Of a stretch of DNA of 64,000 bases, positions 34,531 to 42,753 are shown piece by piece. The notes beneath the pieces were generated by a model. It ran no database searches, was not told the origin of the DNA, and saw nothing but the letters and a program-made list of their open reading frames with translations. The stretch comes from Janthinobacterium sp. SUN073 (GTDB lineage Bacteria > Pseudomonadota > Gammaproteobacteria > Burkholderiales > Burkholderiaceae_D), in contig NZ_JAPUBT010000003.1 in NCBI RefSeq assembly GCF_030397665.1, forward strand, positions 310,001 through 374,000, written 5' to 3'. Position 1 is the first letter of the stretch; every line of letters begins with the position of its first letter. Position numbers and translations under genes: made by a program.

Positions 34531-36356
34531 CAGGCAGCTCCTTCGACCGCTGGGTCGGATAAGACACATTGTTCACCGGCTGTAGCCGACTTGATTTTCC
34601 AGTTGACGTTATCGCTTTGCAAGCGCCATAAGGTGCGATACACAGCACAGTCGTCCAGCAATTGCGCATGTTTGCCGCAGCCGACGACGCGTCCGCCATC
34701 GAGCACGACGATCTGGTCCGCTTCGACGATGGTAGACAAGCGGTGGGCGATGACCATGACGGTTTTGCCGCAGGTCAGCACACCAATCGCTTCCAATATC
34801 TGTGCTTCGTTGATGGGGTCGGAAAACGCGGTGGCCTCGTCGAGCACCACGATGGGCGCATCCTTGACCAGGGCCCGGGCAATGGACAGACGCTGTTTTT
34901 CACCGCCGGACAGGCGGGCGCCACGTTCGCCCAGCATTGTTTGATACCCCTGGGGCAAGCGACTGATGAAATCGTGCGCCTGGGCGGCGGTGGCGGCGGC
35001 CACCACCTGCTGTTCCGAGATATCCTTGCGCCCCAGACGAATATTTTCCAGCACCGTGTCGCGGAACAGAAAAACATCCTGCATGACATACGCCACTTGC
35101 GCATGCATGTCCGCCAGCGGCAGTTCACGCACGTCAGCGCCGCCGATTTTTATCCCGCCCTGCCGCACATCCCAAAAGCGCACCAGCAACTGGGCCAGGG
35201 TCGACTTGCCTGCCCCGCTGGGGCCGACGATGGCGGTCAAACTGCCGGCGGCGATCTTGAAACTGACATCGTGCAGGACATTCGCGTCGCCGTAAGCGAA
35301 GCCCGCGCCGTCAAATTCAACACTGTTATCGACGGGCGTCCGTGCTCCGGCCGTGTGCGGCAATTCCGGTGTTTCCATCAAATCCCGCACACGACCGTAA
35401 CCGTCCTGTATCAGCCGCATCAGGCTGCCGAAAAAGGCCAACTGGAACAAAGGTCTGGTGATACCAAGGCCCAGCAACAGGCACAGCACAAATAACTCGA
35501 GCGACAAGCTGCCCCGCAAATACCAGTAACCACCAAACGGCAATATGCATAGCGTGTTGGCACCGATGACGACGGTGAAAGCAGACCAGGCTGGCACCGT
35601 CGACTTCACCATGCGCACGATAACATCGAAATAGGCGGCGACCGCGCGCGGCAAACCGGCAGCGGCGCCATTGCTCGCCGCGCCCCGGTGATGGGTCTTG
35701 ATGACCGCGATGCCCTGCACATATTGCACAACCTGGCTGGCCAGGCTGGCATTGGCCGCGTTATATTCACGCATCACCTCGGGCACTTTTTTCCACAGCA
35801 ACAATTGCACCACCACAGCCAAAGGCACGGTGAACAAGGTCGCCAGGGCCATGCGCCAGTCCAGATAAAACAGGACAATGGCGCTGAACACGGGCAAGGT
35901 CAAGGCGGCGGCGCTGTCATTGAGGTGGTGCGCGATGAACAGCTCCAGCCGGTCTACGTCGTCGCGCAGGATTTTATTGGTCGATTCCGCGCTGTGGACG
36001 GTGATCGAGCCCACGGGGACACGCCTGAGTTTATCCGTCACCGCCAGCCGCAAATCGAACAGGATGTTGAACGCCGCCAGATGTGCCAGCACACCGGCGC
36101 CGACCTGCAGCAACCAGCGCAAACCCATCGCCAGCGCCCCCCAGGCAAGGATGGGCCACAGTTCCGTCAAGGTCCTGGCTGGTGCTGGCTGCGCCAGACG
36201 CAACAGCACCAGATAAATCACCAGCAGCGGCGCTAGCGACAGCACGCTGCTCAGTGCGCTCAATACGGTGGCCCAGATCAGACTGCCTTTGCGCTCGCCG
36301 GCCAGCGCCAGCAAGGCGCCAAGTCCGCGTTTGCGGGGGGAGGGTTGATCGCTCAT
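34530..36356 (-). CDS. ABC transporter, permease-ATPase fusion (YbtP-like)
   Basis: 608 residues from the ATG at 36356, which overlaps the monooxygenase stop by 4 nt. Membrane domain about 25-335 (LLVIYLVLLRLA, FSAIVLFYLDWRMALATLF), ATPase domain about 360-595: Walker A GPSGAGKS, signature LSGGEKQRLSIARAL, Walker B VVLDEATAFSDPINE, H-loop VIAHRLSTI. The D-loop FSDP in place of the usual ALD/ASxD is also a feature I associate with YbtP/Irp6-like siderophore ABC proteins. Partner of the next gene in a ferric-siderophore uptake heterodimer. Confidence 0.9.
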   Translation of the reverse strand: MSDQPSPRKRGLGALLALAGERKGSLIWATVLSALSSVLSLAPLLVIYLVLLRLAQPAPARTLTELWPILAWGALAMGLRWLLQVGAGVLAHLAAFNILFDLRLAVTDKLRRVPVGSITVHSAESTNKILRDDVDRLELFIAHHLNDSAAALTLPVFSAIVLFYLDWRMALATLFTVPLAVVVQLLLWKKVPEVMREYNAANASLASQVVQYVQGIAVIKTHHRGAASNGAAAGLPRAVAAYFDVIVRMVKSTVPAWSAFTVVIGANTLCILPFGGYWYLRGSLSLELFVLCLLLGLGITRPLFQLAFFGSLMRLIQDGYGRVRDLMETPELPHTAGARTPVDNSVEFDGAGFAYGDANVLHDVSFKIAAGSLTAIVGPSGAGKSTLAQLLVRFWDVRQGGIKIGGADVRELPLADMHAQVAYVMQDVFLFRDTVLENIRLGRKDISEQQVVAAATAAQAHDFISRLPQGYQTMLGERGARLSGGEKQRLSIARALVKDAPIVVLDEATAFSDPINEAQILEAIGVLTCGKTVMVIAHRLSTIVEADQIVVLDGGRVVGCGKHAQLLDDCAVYRTLWRLQSDNVNWKIKSATAGEQCVLSDPAVEGAA

Positions 36357-37549
36357 GACGGGGCCCGCCCGTCCGCTTGCCGTAACTGGATATGGTCGGT
36401 CATATGAAGTTCTTCCTGAGCGCTTTTGATAAAATAGTTGAGCAGCATCGATTTGGGCATCGCGCCCATGACCCAATTTCGCAAGCGATAAGACCAGGCG
36501 CTATCCGGCAAATACAGCCGGGCGGCGTTGCGGCCGCGGCGTTGTAAAGCCTCGATGCCATGCTGCATGCCTTGCTGATAGCGCGACAGGGCCGCCGGGC
36601 TCGAATCGGCGGCCAGTTGCTGCGCCAGGCAATATGCACCTGCCAATGCCATGCTCGCCCCCTGCCCGTTCGACAAGGCCAGGCAATGTGCCGCGTCCCC
36701 CAGCAGCACGACCCTGCCGCGATGCCAGTCGGGCAGGTGGACCTGCATCAGCGCGTCCATATACACGGGACTGGTGGCGGACAGCCTGGTGAGCGATTCG
36801 ATCACCCGTTGATGGCTGCCGGCAAATCGACCGAGCAGATGGGCTTTGCGCGCGCCCGGTCCCGGCGCCGTCGCCAGGTCTGATTTCCAGATATGCAGCG
36901 CGGTGACACCCCGGGCGCCGAGCTGGTAATACATGCTCATGCGGCGTGGTTCGGCGAAGGCCACCATGTCCTCTTCCAACGCCGTCGTGCCATCTATCCA
37001 GTAGGCGGCCGCCTGCATCCCCAGGTGGTGGCAGAAATCGGCGTCCGGTCCGAAGACAAGACGCCGCATCTCCGAACGAAAGCCGTCGGCGCCGATCACG
37101 TAATCGAAGCGCCGGCTGTGGCCATCGCCGAATTGCACATCAACGCCCCGCACATCTTGCTGCAATGAAGAAATCTTTGTGCCCAATTGCAAAGTCACCG
37201 TGTCATCCAGGCTTTGGTACAAAATATCGGCAAGATCACCGCGTAGCAGCACGTGATGATCAAGTTGGGTCAACAGCTTGCCGTGATCGAGCCGCATGAT
37301 AGTGCGTCCACGGGCGTCCAGATACAGATTGCGGTTGATCGGCAAGGCGGCCTGGCGCAAGCGTGGTAGCAAGCCCATCGCTTCGATGACGCGGCACCCC
37401 GCGCCGGACACGCTAAGCATGTACCCCTCATCGCGCAAGCCGGCCGCCTGTTCGACGATCGTCACCTCGTAGCCGCCGCGGCTTAGCCACCACGCCGCGC
37501 ACAGGCCGCCCATGCCGGCTCCGGACACCAGGATGCGTTTTCCGCTCAT
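36353..37549 (-). CDS. FAD-dependent monooxygenase (PHBH/TetX-like, group A)
   Basis: 398 residues. Dinucleotide-binding GAGMGG at residues 10-15, DG motif in YVIGADGFRSEMRR (about 148-161), and the FAD-ribityl motif GRVVLLGDAAHCLALSNGQGASMALAGAYCLA (about 280-311). No counterpart exists in the yersiniabactin locus. In this operon it may hydroxylate the aromatic or alkyl part, oxidise a thiazoline, or modify the released siderophore; the substrate is not known. Both ends overlap the neighbours by 4 nt, so it is firmly part of the transport and tailoring operon. Confidence 0.85.
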   Translation of the reverse strand: MSGKRILVSGAGMGGLCAAWWLSRGGYEVTIVEQAAGLRDEGYMLSVSGAGCRVIEAMGLLPRLRQAALPINRNLYLDARGRTIMRLDHGKLLTQLDHHVLLRGDLADILYQSLDDTVTLQLGTKISSLQQDVRGVDVQFGDGHSRRFDYVIGADGFRSEMRRLVFGPDADFCHHLGMQAAAYWIDGTTALEEDMVAFAEPRRMSMYYQLGARGVTALHIWKSDLATAPGPGARKAHLLGRFAGSHQRVIESLTRLSATSPVYMDALMQVHLPDWHRGRVVLLGDAAHCLALSNGQGASMALAGAYCLAQQLAADSSPAALSRYQQGMQHGIEALQRRGRNAARLYLPDSAWSYRLRNWVMGAMPKSMLLNYFIKSAQEELHMTDHIQLRQADGRAPS

Positions 37550-39204
37550 GCCGAGCCCCCGTCGATTGCCACGGCCTGGGTGCGCAACATCGCCTGAACG
37601 TCGAGCCGGGATTCACGTAGAAAAAAATGCTCGGCATCCACCGTTTTACCCGCGACGGGCGTCGAACCATAATCCTGCCAGGCGCGCATGTGCGCCGGCG
37701 TCACCAGCTTGTCGCGCGTGCCCGCCAAGGTATGGACGGGACATGGCAAACGCCGCCGGTCAAACCGCTGGTATCGCGCGCCAACGGCGAAATCGGCCTG
37801 CATGGTTTTTTGCATGGCACGCATCATGGCCGGTGCCGCCAGTACCTCAGGCGGCGTGCCGCCCAGCACACGGAGTACGACAGCCAGGTCGGCGTTGTCG
37901 AAGGGGACGATTTGCAATAAATGGAGCAGCATCGACGACAACGGCAGGTGGGGTGGATTGGTCGCCGTCAACCACAACGCCGCCGGCGGCCTGCCCGCGT
38001 CGGTCAACGCCAGCGCCAGTTCATAGGCCAACAGGCCGCCAAGGCAATGGCCGAACAACGCGTAGGGGCGTTCAGGGCCCAGGGCGTCGAGGTGGGGCCT
38101 GATTTGGGTCATCGTCCATGCGCGACACTGCTCCATTGTTTGCAAAGGCGCATCGACCAGAAAGCCTTCGCGACCAGGTAACTGTACCGGACAAAATTGC
38201 ATCTCATTGGCGAGGGTTTGAGGCCAGCCACGAAATACCGAGGCCCCGCCGCCGGCGAAGGGGAAGGCGAATACCGGCAGGCGCCCGTCCCCGGCTGGCG
38301 CGCCGTAGGGAAATACCTCGTCGACCGCCTCCGGCGCCATGAGGAGCGGCATGTCAGTTGCCATGCCCGCGGCCGTCGGCAACGGCCAATGCCACTCCGG
38401 CACATCGCCATGGACGGGCTTGTCGTCGCGGACGAACCGCATGACCTGGTATCGCAAGCGTGCGCCAGCCAAGGCGGCCTGTTGCGCGGCCAATTCCTCG
38501 CCCAGTACCGTTCTCAGGAAATTTTCCTCGCTGCCGATCATCGGGCCGATTTGCGCGCCCCCTTGATAGCGCGCCTGCCTGCGTGTGGCGGCGGCCAGTA
38601 CGCCCGCGCTCAGGTCGCGACTGGAATCGAGCTTGAAACCGCTATCGCGAAGGCAAGCGACCAGCATGGCCCAGGCCCCGTCGTCGAGCAGGTCGGCAAC
38701 CAGCAGGCTGGCGCCGGGGCGGAGGGTTCTCGCCGCGCTGTCGATAAAGGCGGACGGCAGCTGCAATTCCCGCAACACCTCGATCGCCAGGATGACATCC
38801 TGGCTGGCGGCCGCCTGGGGCAAGCCGGAGACATCGGCTACTTGCCAGCGGATTTTCAGCCGGCCGAAACGCTTGCGACAGGCAGCGATCTGCTCCGGCG
38901 ACAGGTCAATGCCGATCAACCCGGCCGGAGAATGCCTGGCGGCGATCGCCGCCAGCGTGCCACCGCGCCCGCAACCGGCGTCGAGGATGTGGCGGCCGTC
39001 CAAAGGCGTGTCGCCGATGATTTCCCACAGCAATCGCTCGTGCATGGCGCGCGCGCTTGAATCGACGCCCGGCGCGGCATAGCCACGATTCATGAAGTCG
39101 AAACGCGCCCCCGCATCCAGCGCCGTCGCCAGGTCGTTGAGGCGCGCATACACGAGTCGTGTCAGCATGACGCCGTCCTGCAAGCGCGCATTGGAAGCCG
39201 TCAT
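37546..39204 (-). CDS. Fused SAM methyltransferase - type II thioesterase with Cys nucleophile
   Basis: 552 residues from the ATG at 39204 (ATGA overlap with the MFS stop). The N-terminal half is a class I methyltransferase: motif I LDAGCGRGGTLAAIA (about 72-86), GIDLSPEQ, then VADVSGLP and AIEVLRELQLPSAF. The C-terminal half, from about residue 305 (VFAFPFAGGGASVFRGWP), is a type II (external) thioesterase: nucleophile motif LFGHCLGGLLAYE with Cys387 (codon TGC at 38046-38044) where Ser is usual, catalytic Asp in AGTRDKLVTP, His in DAEHFFL. The thioesterase corresponds to YbtT. It may edit misloaded carriers or release the product, since no thioesterase ends either megasynthase seen here. 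The methyltransferase may act on the thiazolidine N or another site. Fusion of the two is unusual. Confidence 0.88.
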   Translation of the reverse strand: MTASNARLQDGVMLTRLVYARLNDLATALDAGARFDFMNRGYAAPGVDSSARAMHERLLWEIIGDTPLDGRHILDAGCGRGGTLAAIAARHSPAGLIGIDLSPEQIAACRKRFGRLKIRWQVADVSGLPQAAASQDVILAIEVLRELQLPSAFIDSAARTLRPGASLLVADLLDDGAWAMLVACLRDSGFKLDSSRDLSAGVLAAATRRQARYQGGAQIGPMIGSEENFLRTVLGEELAAQQAALAGARLRYQVMRFVRDDKPVHGDVPEWHWPLPTAAGMATDMPLLMAPEAVDEVFPYGAPAGDGRLPVFAFPFAGGGASVFRGWPQTLANEMQFCPVQLPGREGFLVDAPLQTMEQCRAWTMTQIRPHLDALGPERPYALFGHCLGGLLAYELALALTDAGRPPAALWLTATNPPHLPLSSMLLHLLQIVPFDNADLAVVLRVLGGTPPEVLAAPAMMRAMQKTMQADFAVGARYQRFDRRRLPCPVHTLAGTRDKLVTPAHMRAWQDYGSTPVAGKTVDAEHFFLRESRLDVQAMLRTQAVAIDGGSA

Positions 39205-40496
39205 AAACCGGCCTCGACGATCATGCCCGGGCCAGTTTCTCGCTTGCCATCTGCATCTATCTCCGCTTCCGACGCCATACCGGCCATCGCCTTGGCGTAC
39301 AAGCGCGGTGCCAGTACCGCGCCCGTGAATGCGAGCGCGCTGGTGATGATGAAGGTAGCGCCGTACCCCAGCCTGGATGTCGCCCAGCCCGCGGCCAGAC
39401 CGAAGACCACGGCGCAACAAGCGTCGGTACATTGCAATAGTGAATAATCGGTACCCGCCTGTGTTGGCGACGCCCAGTCCATCATGATGGAGTACAACAC
39501 CACAAAACCGAGCGACATGGTGGTGCAGAACAGCAGGAACACGGATGCCAGCAATATTTTCCCATGCCAGCCCTGGCTTTCCATCAGCAGATAGGCAAGT
39601 TGCAGCGAGAGATGCGCGATCAGGCTCGCTTTGAGCATGCTTGCACGCCGATACCGCTTCAGCAGTATGCCGCCCAGCAAAGCGCCGACGACACCGGCTG
39701 TGGCGACACCGGCGCCCGACAGCAGGCCGATCTCCACCACCGCGAAGCCCCGGTCGACCAGATAGGTCAGCATGATGGCGGTGAACCAGCGCAGCGACGC
39801 CTGACAACTGATAATGGTCGCCATGCCCCAGCGTATCGATGACCGGCGCCAGGCGGCCTTCAGACTGGGGGTTGTCGCGACGACGGGCACCACCGGTACG
39901 ATGCGTCGACGGCGCAGCCACCATGCGGGCAGGCCGCACAGCGCCACCAGCGCGGCAAGACAACGGATGCCGCTCTCCCAGCCCAGATAGCCGACGGCGG
40001 CGACCAGCATGCCGCCGCCGAGTATGTAACCCAGATAGCTACCGCCGATCTGCATGCTGTTGCCAAGCCCGCGCTGCGCACCAGGCAGCGCTTGTATCGC
40101 CATGCCGTCGACAACGATGTCCTGCGTGACCGATGCGACCGTCAGTATCAACAGCAAAAGCAGGATGGCCGATAATGACGATTCGAGCGGCAGCAAAGTC
40201 AGCACCAGCACGCCTAGCAACAGGAACAGCTGGAAATGTTTCGCCCAGCGCAGGCTTTGTTCGGGTTGGCCGGCCGTCAGACGGTCTATCCGCGACGCCC
40301 ACAAGAATTTCAGGGCGCTGGGCAGGAATAACAGTGACAGCAAACCGATCTTGTCCAGACCGATGCCGCGGGCGCGCAACAGCACGGGCAAGCCCTCATG
40401 CACCAACCCGCTCAATAGCCCCTGGGTGGCATACAGGCCGCCCAGGGTGGCGAGCAGACCACCGCCCGCGATGCTCGCGCCCACTTTTTTCATCAT
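39201..40496 (-). CDS. MFS siderophore transporter, RhtX/FptX/YbtX-like
   Basis: 431 residues, about 12 hydrophobic segments. The N-terminus LLATLGGLYATQGLLSGLVHEGLPVLLRARG and DKIGLLSLLFLPSALKFLWASRIDR, then SVTQDIVVDGMAIQAL, match the AmpG-related group of inner-membrane siderophore permeases (RhtX, FptX, YbtX). The start at 40496 overlaps the receptor stop by 4 nt. It is expected to move ferric siderophore or its breakdown product through the inner membrane, working beside the ABC pair or redundantly with it. Confidence 0.9.
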   Translation of the reverse strand: MMKKVGASIAGGGLLATLGGLYATQGLLSGLVHEGLPVLLRARGIGLDKIGLLSLLFLPSALKFLWASRIDRLTAGQPEQSLRWAKHFQLFLLLGVLVLTLLPLESSLSAILLLLLILTVASVTQDIVVDGMAIQALPGAQRGLGNSMQIGGSYLGYILGGGMLVAAVGYLGWESGIRCLAALVALCGLPAWWLRRRRIVPVVPVVATTPSLKAAWRRSSIRWGMATIISCQASLRWFTAIMLTYLVDRGFAVVEIGLLSGAGVATAGVVGALLGGILLKRYRRASMLKASLIAHLSLQLAYLLMESQGWHGKILLASVFLLFCTTMSLGFVVLYSIMMDWASPTQAGTDYSLLQCTDACCAVVFGLAAGWATSRLGYGATFIITSALAFTGAVLAPRLYAKAMAGMASEAEIDADGKRETGPGMIVEAGL

Positions 40497-42547
40497 AGTT
40501 GCGCTTGCAGGCGTAAGCCGACCGCGCGTCCACGGTTGTATTGTCCGAAATTACCCAATGGCCCGAACGAGAAGGCGTAGCTGGCGACGACGCGGTCGGT
40601 GACATTGTCCACATACGCGGTCACGCTGACGCGTTTGTTGAGCTCCCACCGCAGCGAGGTATCGAGCAAGGTGTGGGTGGGCTGACGCAGGGTATTGGCC
40701 GTGTCGAACCATAAGTCGCCTGTATAGCTGAGGTTGGTGTTCCAATGCAGCCAACCGGCGCCCGCCATCTGGAAGCGCAGCTCGGTGCCCGCGCGCAGGC
40801 TCAATGGCACCACATAGGGAACCCGTTTGCCGTTCAAATCCGCATTGCCGGCGGGGGCATGGTAGTTTTCTATCGTGCTGTGCGTCCGGCTGGCGCCGCC
40901 GCGCAGACTGAAGTTTGGCGTGGCAGCAAAAGCGGCGTTGATTTCCACGCCCCGGGTCCTGGCGTCGCCAACATTGGTCAGCATCTGGAACGGACCGGAT
41001 TGCACAGGCGCCTGCAAATCGCGAGTCTGGCTGCCGAAGAGCGTGCCCTCCAGCCGCAAACGGCTATCCATCAACTCTGCCTTGAAGCCCGCCTCGACGT
41101 TGCGTATGGTTTCTGCGTCGTAAGGAATGCCACCGGCGGTATTTTCCGCGACACGGTTATACCCGCCAGCCTTGTAGCCTTCGCTCACCAGGCCATAGAC
41201 ACGCCAGGCGGGTGTCCATTGATAACCCAGCGCCAATTTGGGACTGACATGACTGAAACGCTTGTCCGCGACGAAAGACAAGGCCGCCGGCCCGCTACGC
41301 TTGAAATCAATGTCGGCCTTGTCCCTGCCATAGCGCAAGCCACCGGTCAGATCCAGACGCTCATCGAGATGCCAGACCGCTTCGCCAAAAATGGCCGTGG
41401 AGGTGACCGTGGATGCGCTTTTGCTGGGGCCGGGAAACAGGAAGGCCGGCACGGTCGGCACCGCCACACCACGCCAGCGCTCGAAATCCTGTTTCTCGTA
41501 GTACAGGCCGACGACGCCGTCGACCGCGCGCGCGCCACCGCTGGTGGCCAGGCGCAGCTCCTGGTAATACGTCTTTTGGTTTTCCGGGTCGGCATTGCCC
41601 GTGGTGAGCACGCGGTCGAGTTTGCGGTCCTGATAGGAACTGCTGGACGTCAGCTTCCAGCCGTCCATGAAGTAAGTGATGCCAAGCCCGACCTGGCCCA
41701 CGCTACGGCCCAGCGCTGGTTCGGCGAAGTCGAAGGGGGTCGGGGCGATGGCACGGCGATCTTGCAAGGGAAAGGACTGGAAATACTCGTCGTGCGCGCT
41801 GTAGCGGTCACGACTGACAGTCAGCATGGCATCGAGGTTGCCGCCGATGGGGGCCCAGCGCAACCGCGCGCGCCCCAGCGCCTCATGGCTGGAATCGAGG
41901 TCGTCGGCGCCATTGGCCGCCCGCAACCGCCCCGGATAGCGGTCGGCATACACATTGATGTCGCCATACAGCGTGTCCTTGATCAGCGCACCGCCTGCCA
42001 TGACGCCGAGGCGGCGCGCCATATTGCTGACATCGAGACTCAATTGCGCCTTGCCGGTGTTGTTCGGCTGGTCGGTAATGATGTTGATGACACCGCCCTG
42101 GGCGGAACGTCCATACAGGCTGCCTTGCGGGCCTTTCAATAGTTCGACCTGGGATATGCCGGTCAACGGCTGCGCGAAGTAAGTCATGTCCTGCGGTATG
42201 CCATCGACATACACCGTCACCGCCGGATTGTAGAAATCGATCGCGGGGGCGCCGCGCATGGTGAACAGTGAATACGCGCGCGTGCTGCGTGGCAGAACCG
42301 TCAATTCGGGAAATATCTTGCCCAACTCATCCGTCCGCACGACACCGGCCGCATCCAGGCGCGCCGACGTGGCGACCGAACTGGCGGCGTCCGGCGCCGC
42401 CCCGGTGGCATCGAGCTTGGTCGAGGTCACCACCAGTTCAGACAGAACACGCTCATCGGGCTGCTGCGCGGCCGCCTCGTTCGACATTCCACTCGCACCC
42501 AACACACCGCCTGCCAGCAATAGCCCAGGCAAATAGCTCGACTTCAT
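40493..42547 (-). CDS. TonB-dependent siderophore receptor, FyuA-like
   Basis: 684 residues from the ATG at 42547, preceded by AGGAGGGG; longer in-frame starts run through the promoter. Signal peptide to about residue 25 (AAAQQ). TonB box ELVVTSTK near the mature N-terminus. Plug: GKIFPELTVLPRS, FYNPAVTVYVDGIPQ, VELLKGPQGSLYGRSAQGGVINIIT, all close to the wording of the yersiniabactin receptor FyuA. The barrel includes WRVYGLVSEGYKAGGYN and ends TAYVDNVTDRVVASY, RGRAVGLRLQAQL with no C-terminal Phe but a usual amphipathic strand. First gene of the transport operon, divergent from the megasynthase. Confidence 0.93.
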   Translation of the reverse strand: MKSSYLPGLLLAGGVLGASGMSNEAAAQQPDERVLSELVVTSTKLDATGAAPDAASSVATSARLDAAGVVRTDELGKIFPELTVLPRSTRAYSLFTMRGAPAIDFYNPAVTVYVDGIPQDMTYFAQPLTGISQVELLKGPQGSLYGRSAQGGVINIITDQPNNTGKAQLSLDVSNMARRLGVMAGGALIKDTLYGDINVYADRYPGRLRAANGADDLDSSHEALGRARLRWAPIGGNLDAMLTVSRDRYSAHDEYFQSFPLQDRRAIAPTPFDFAEPALGRSVGQVGLGITYFMDGWKLTSSSSYQDRKLDRVLTTGNADPENQKTYYQELRLATSGGARAVDGVVGLYYEKQDFERWRGVAVPTVPAFLFPGPSKSASTVTSTAIFGEAVWHLDERLDLTGGLRYGRDKADIDFKRSGPAALSFVADKRFSHVSPKLALGYQWTPAWRVYGLVSEGYKAGGYNRVAENTAGGIPYDAETIRNVEAGFKAELMDSRLRLEGTLFGSQTRDLQAPVQSGPFQMLTNVGDARTRGVEINAAFAATPNFSLRGGASRTHSTIENYHAPAGNADLNGKRVPYVVPLSLRAGTELRFQMAGAGWLHWNTNLSYTGDLWFDTANTLRQPTHTLLDTSLRWELNKRVSVTAYVDNVTDRVVASYAFSFGPLGNFGQYNRGRAVGLRLQAQL

Positions 42548-42644
42548 TACCCCTCCTCTTTGATCAGTGCTTGCAGTATCCACGGCTATAAACGGGCGCA
42601 CTACCGCGATCAGTGCGAAAAATATCGCGTTCGGTACTTTTGAT

Positions 42645-42659
42645 TGATAACTATTCGCA
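42645..42659. promoter_or_regulatory. Fur-box-like sequence in the divergent siderophore promoter
   Basis: TGATAACTATTCGCA matches the 7-1-7 Fur consensus at 11 of 14 positions. It lies in the 206-nt gap (42548-42753) between the receptor gene and the megasynthase start, so one site could repress both operons under iron-rich conditions. The AraC-type activator probably binds in the same gap. Confidence 0.45.
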
Positions 42660-42753
42660 TTTACAAGATATTCATATGCTAATGCGCGCAACACATAAGC
42701 CCACTCGGCACACCGACAGGTTCCTGTCCATGCCAACGGATATAGAGGTAATA

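Noticed and set aside
38000-39204. Separate methyltransferase and thioesterase genes split by a missed stop
   Set aside because: The frame is continuous from 39204 to 37546 with no stop and no good internal start with a ribosome binding site at the domain border.
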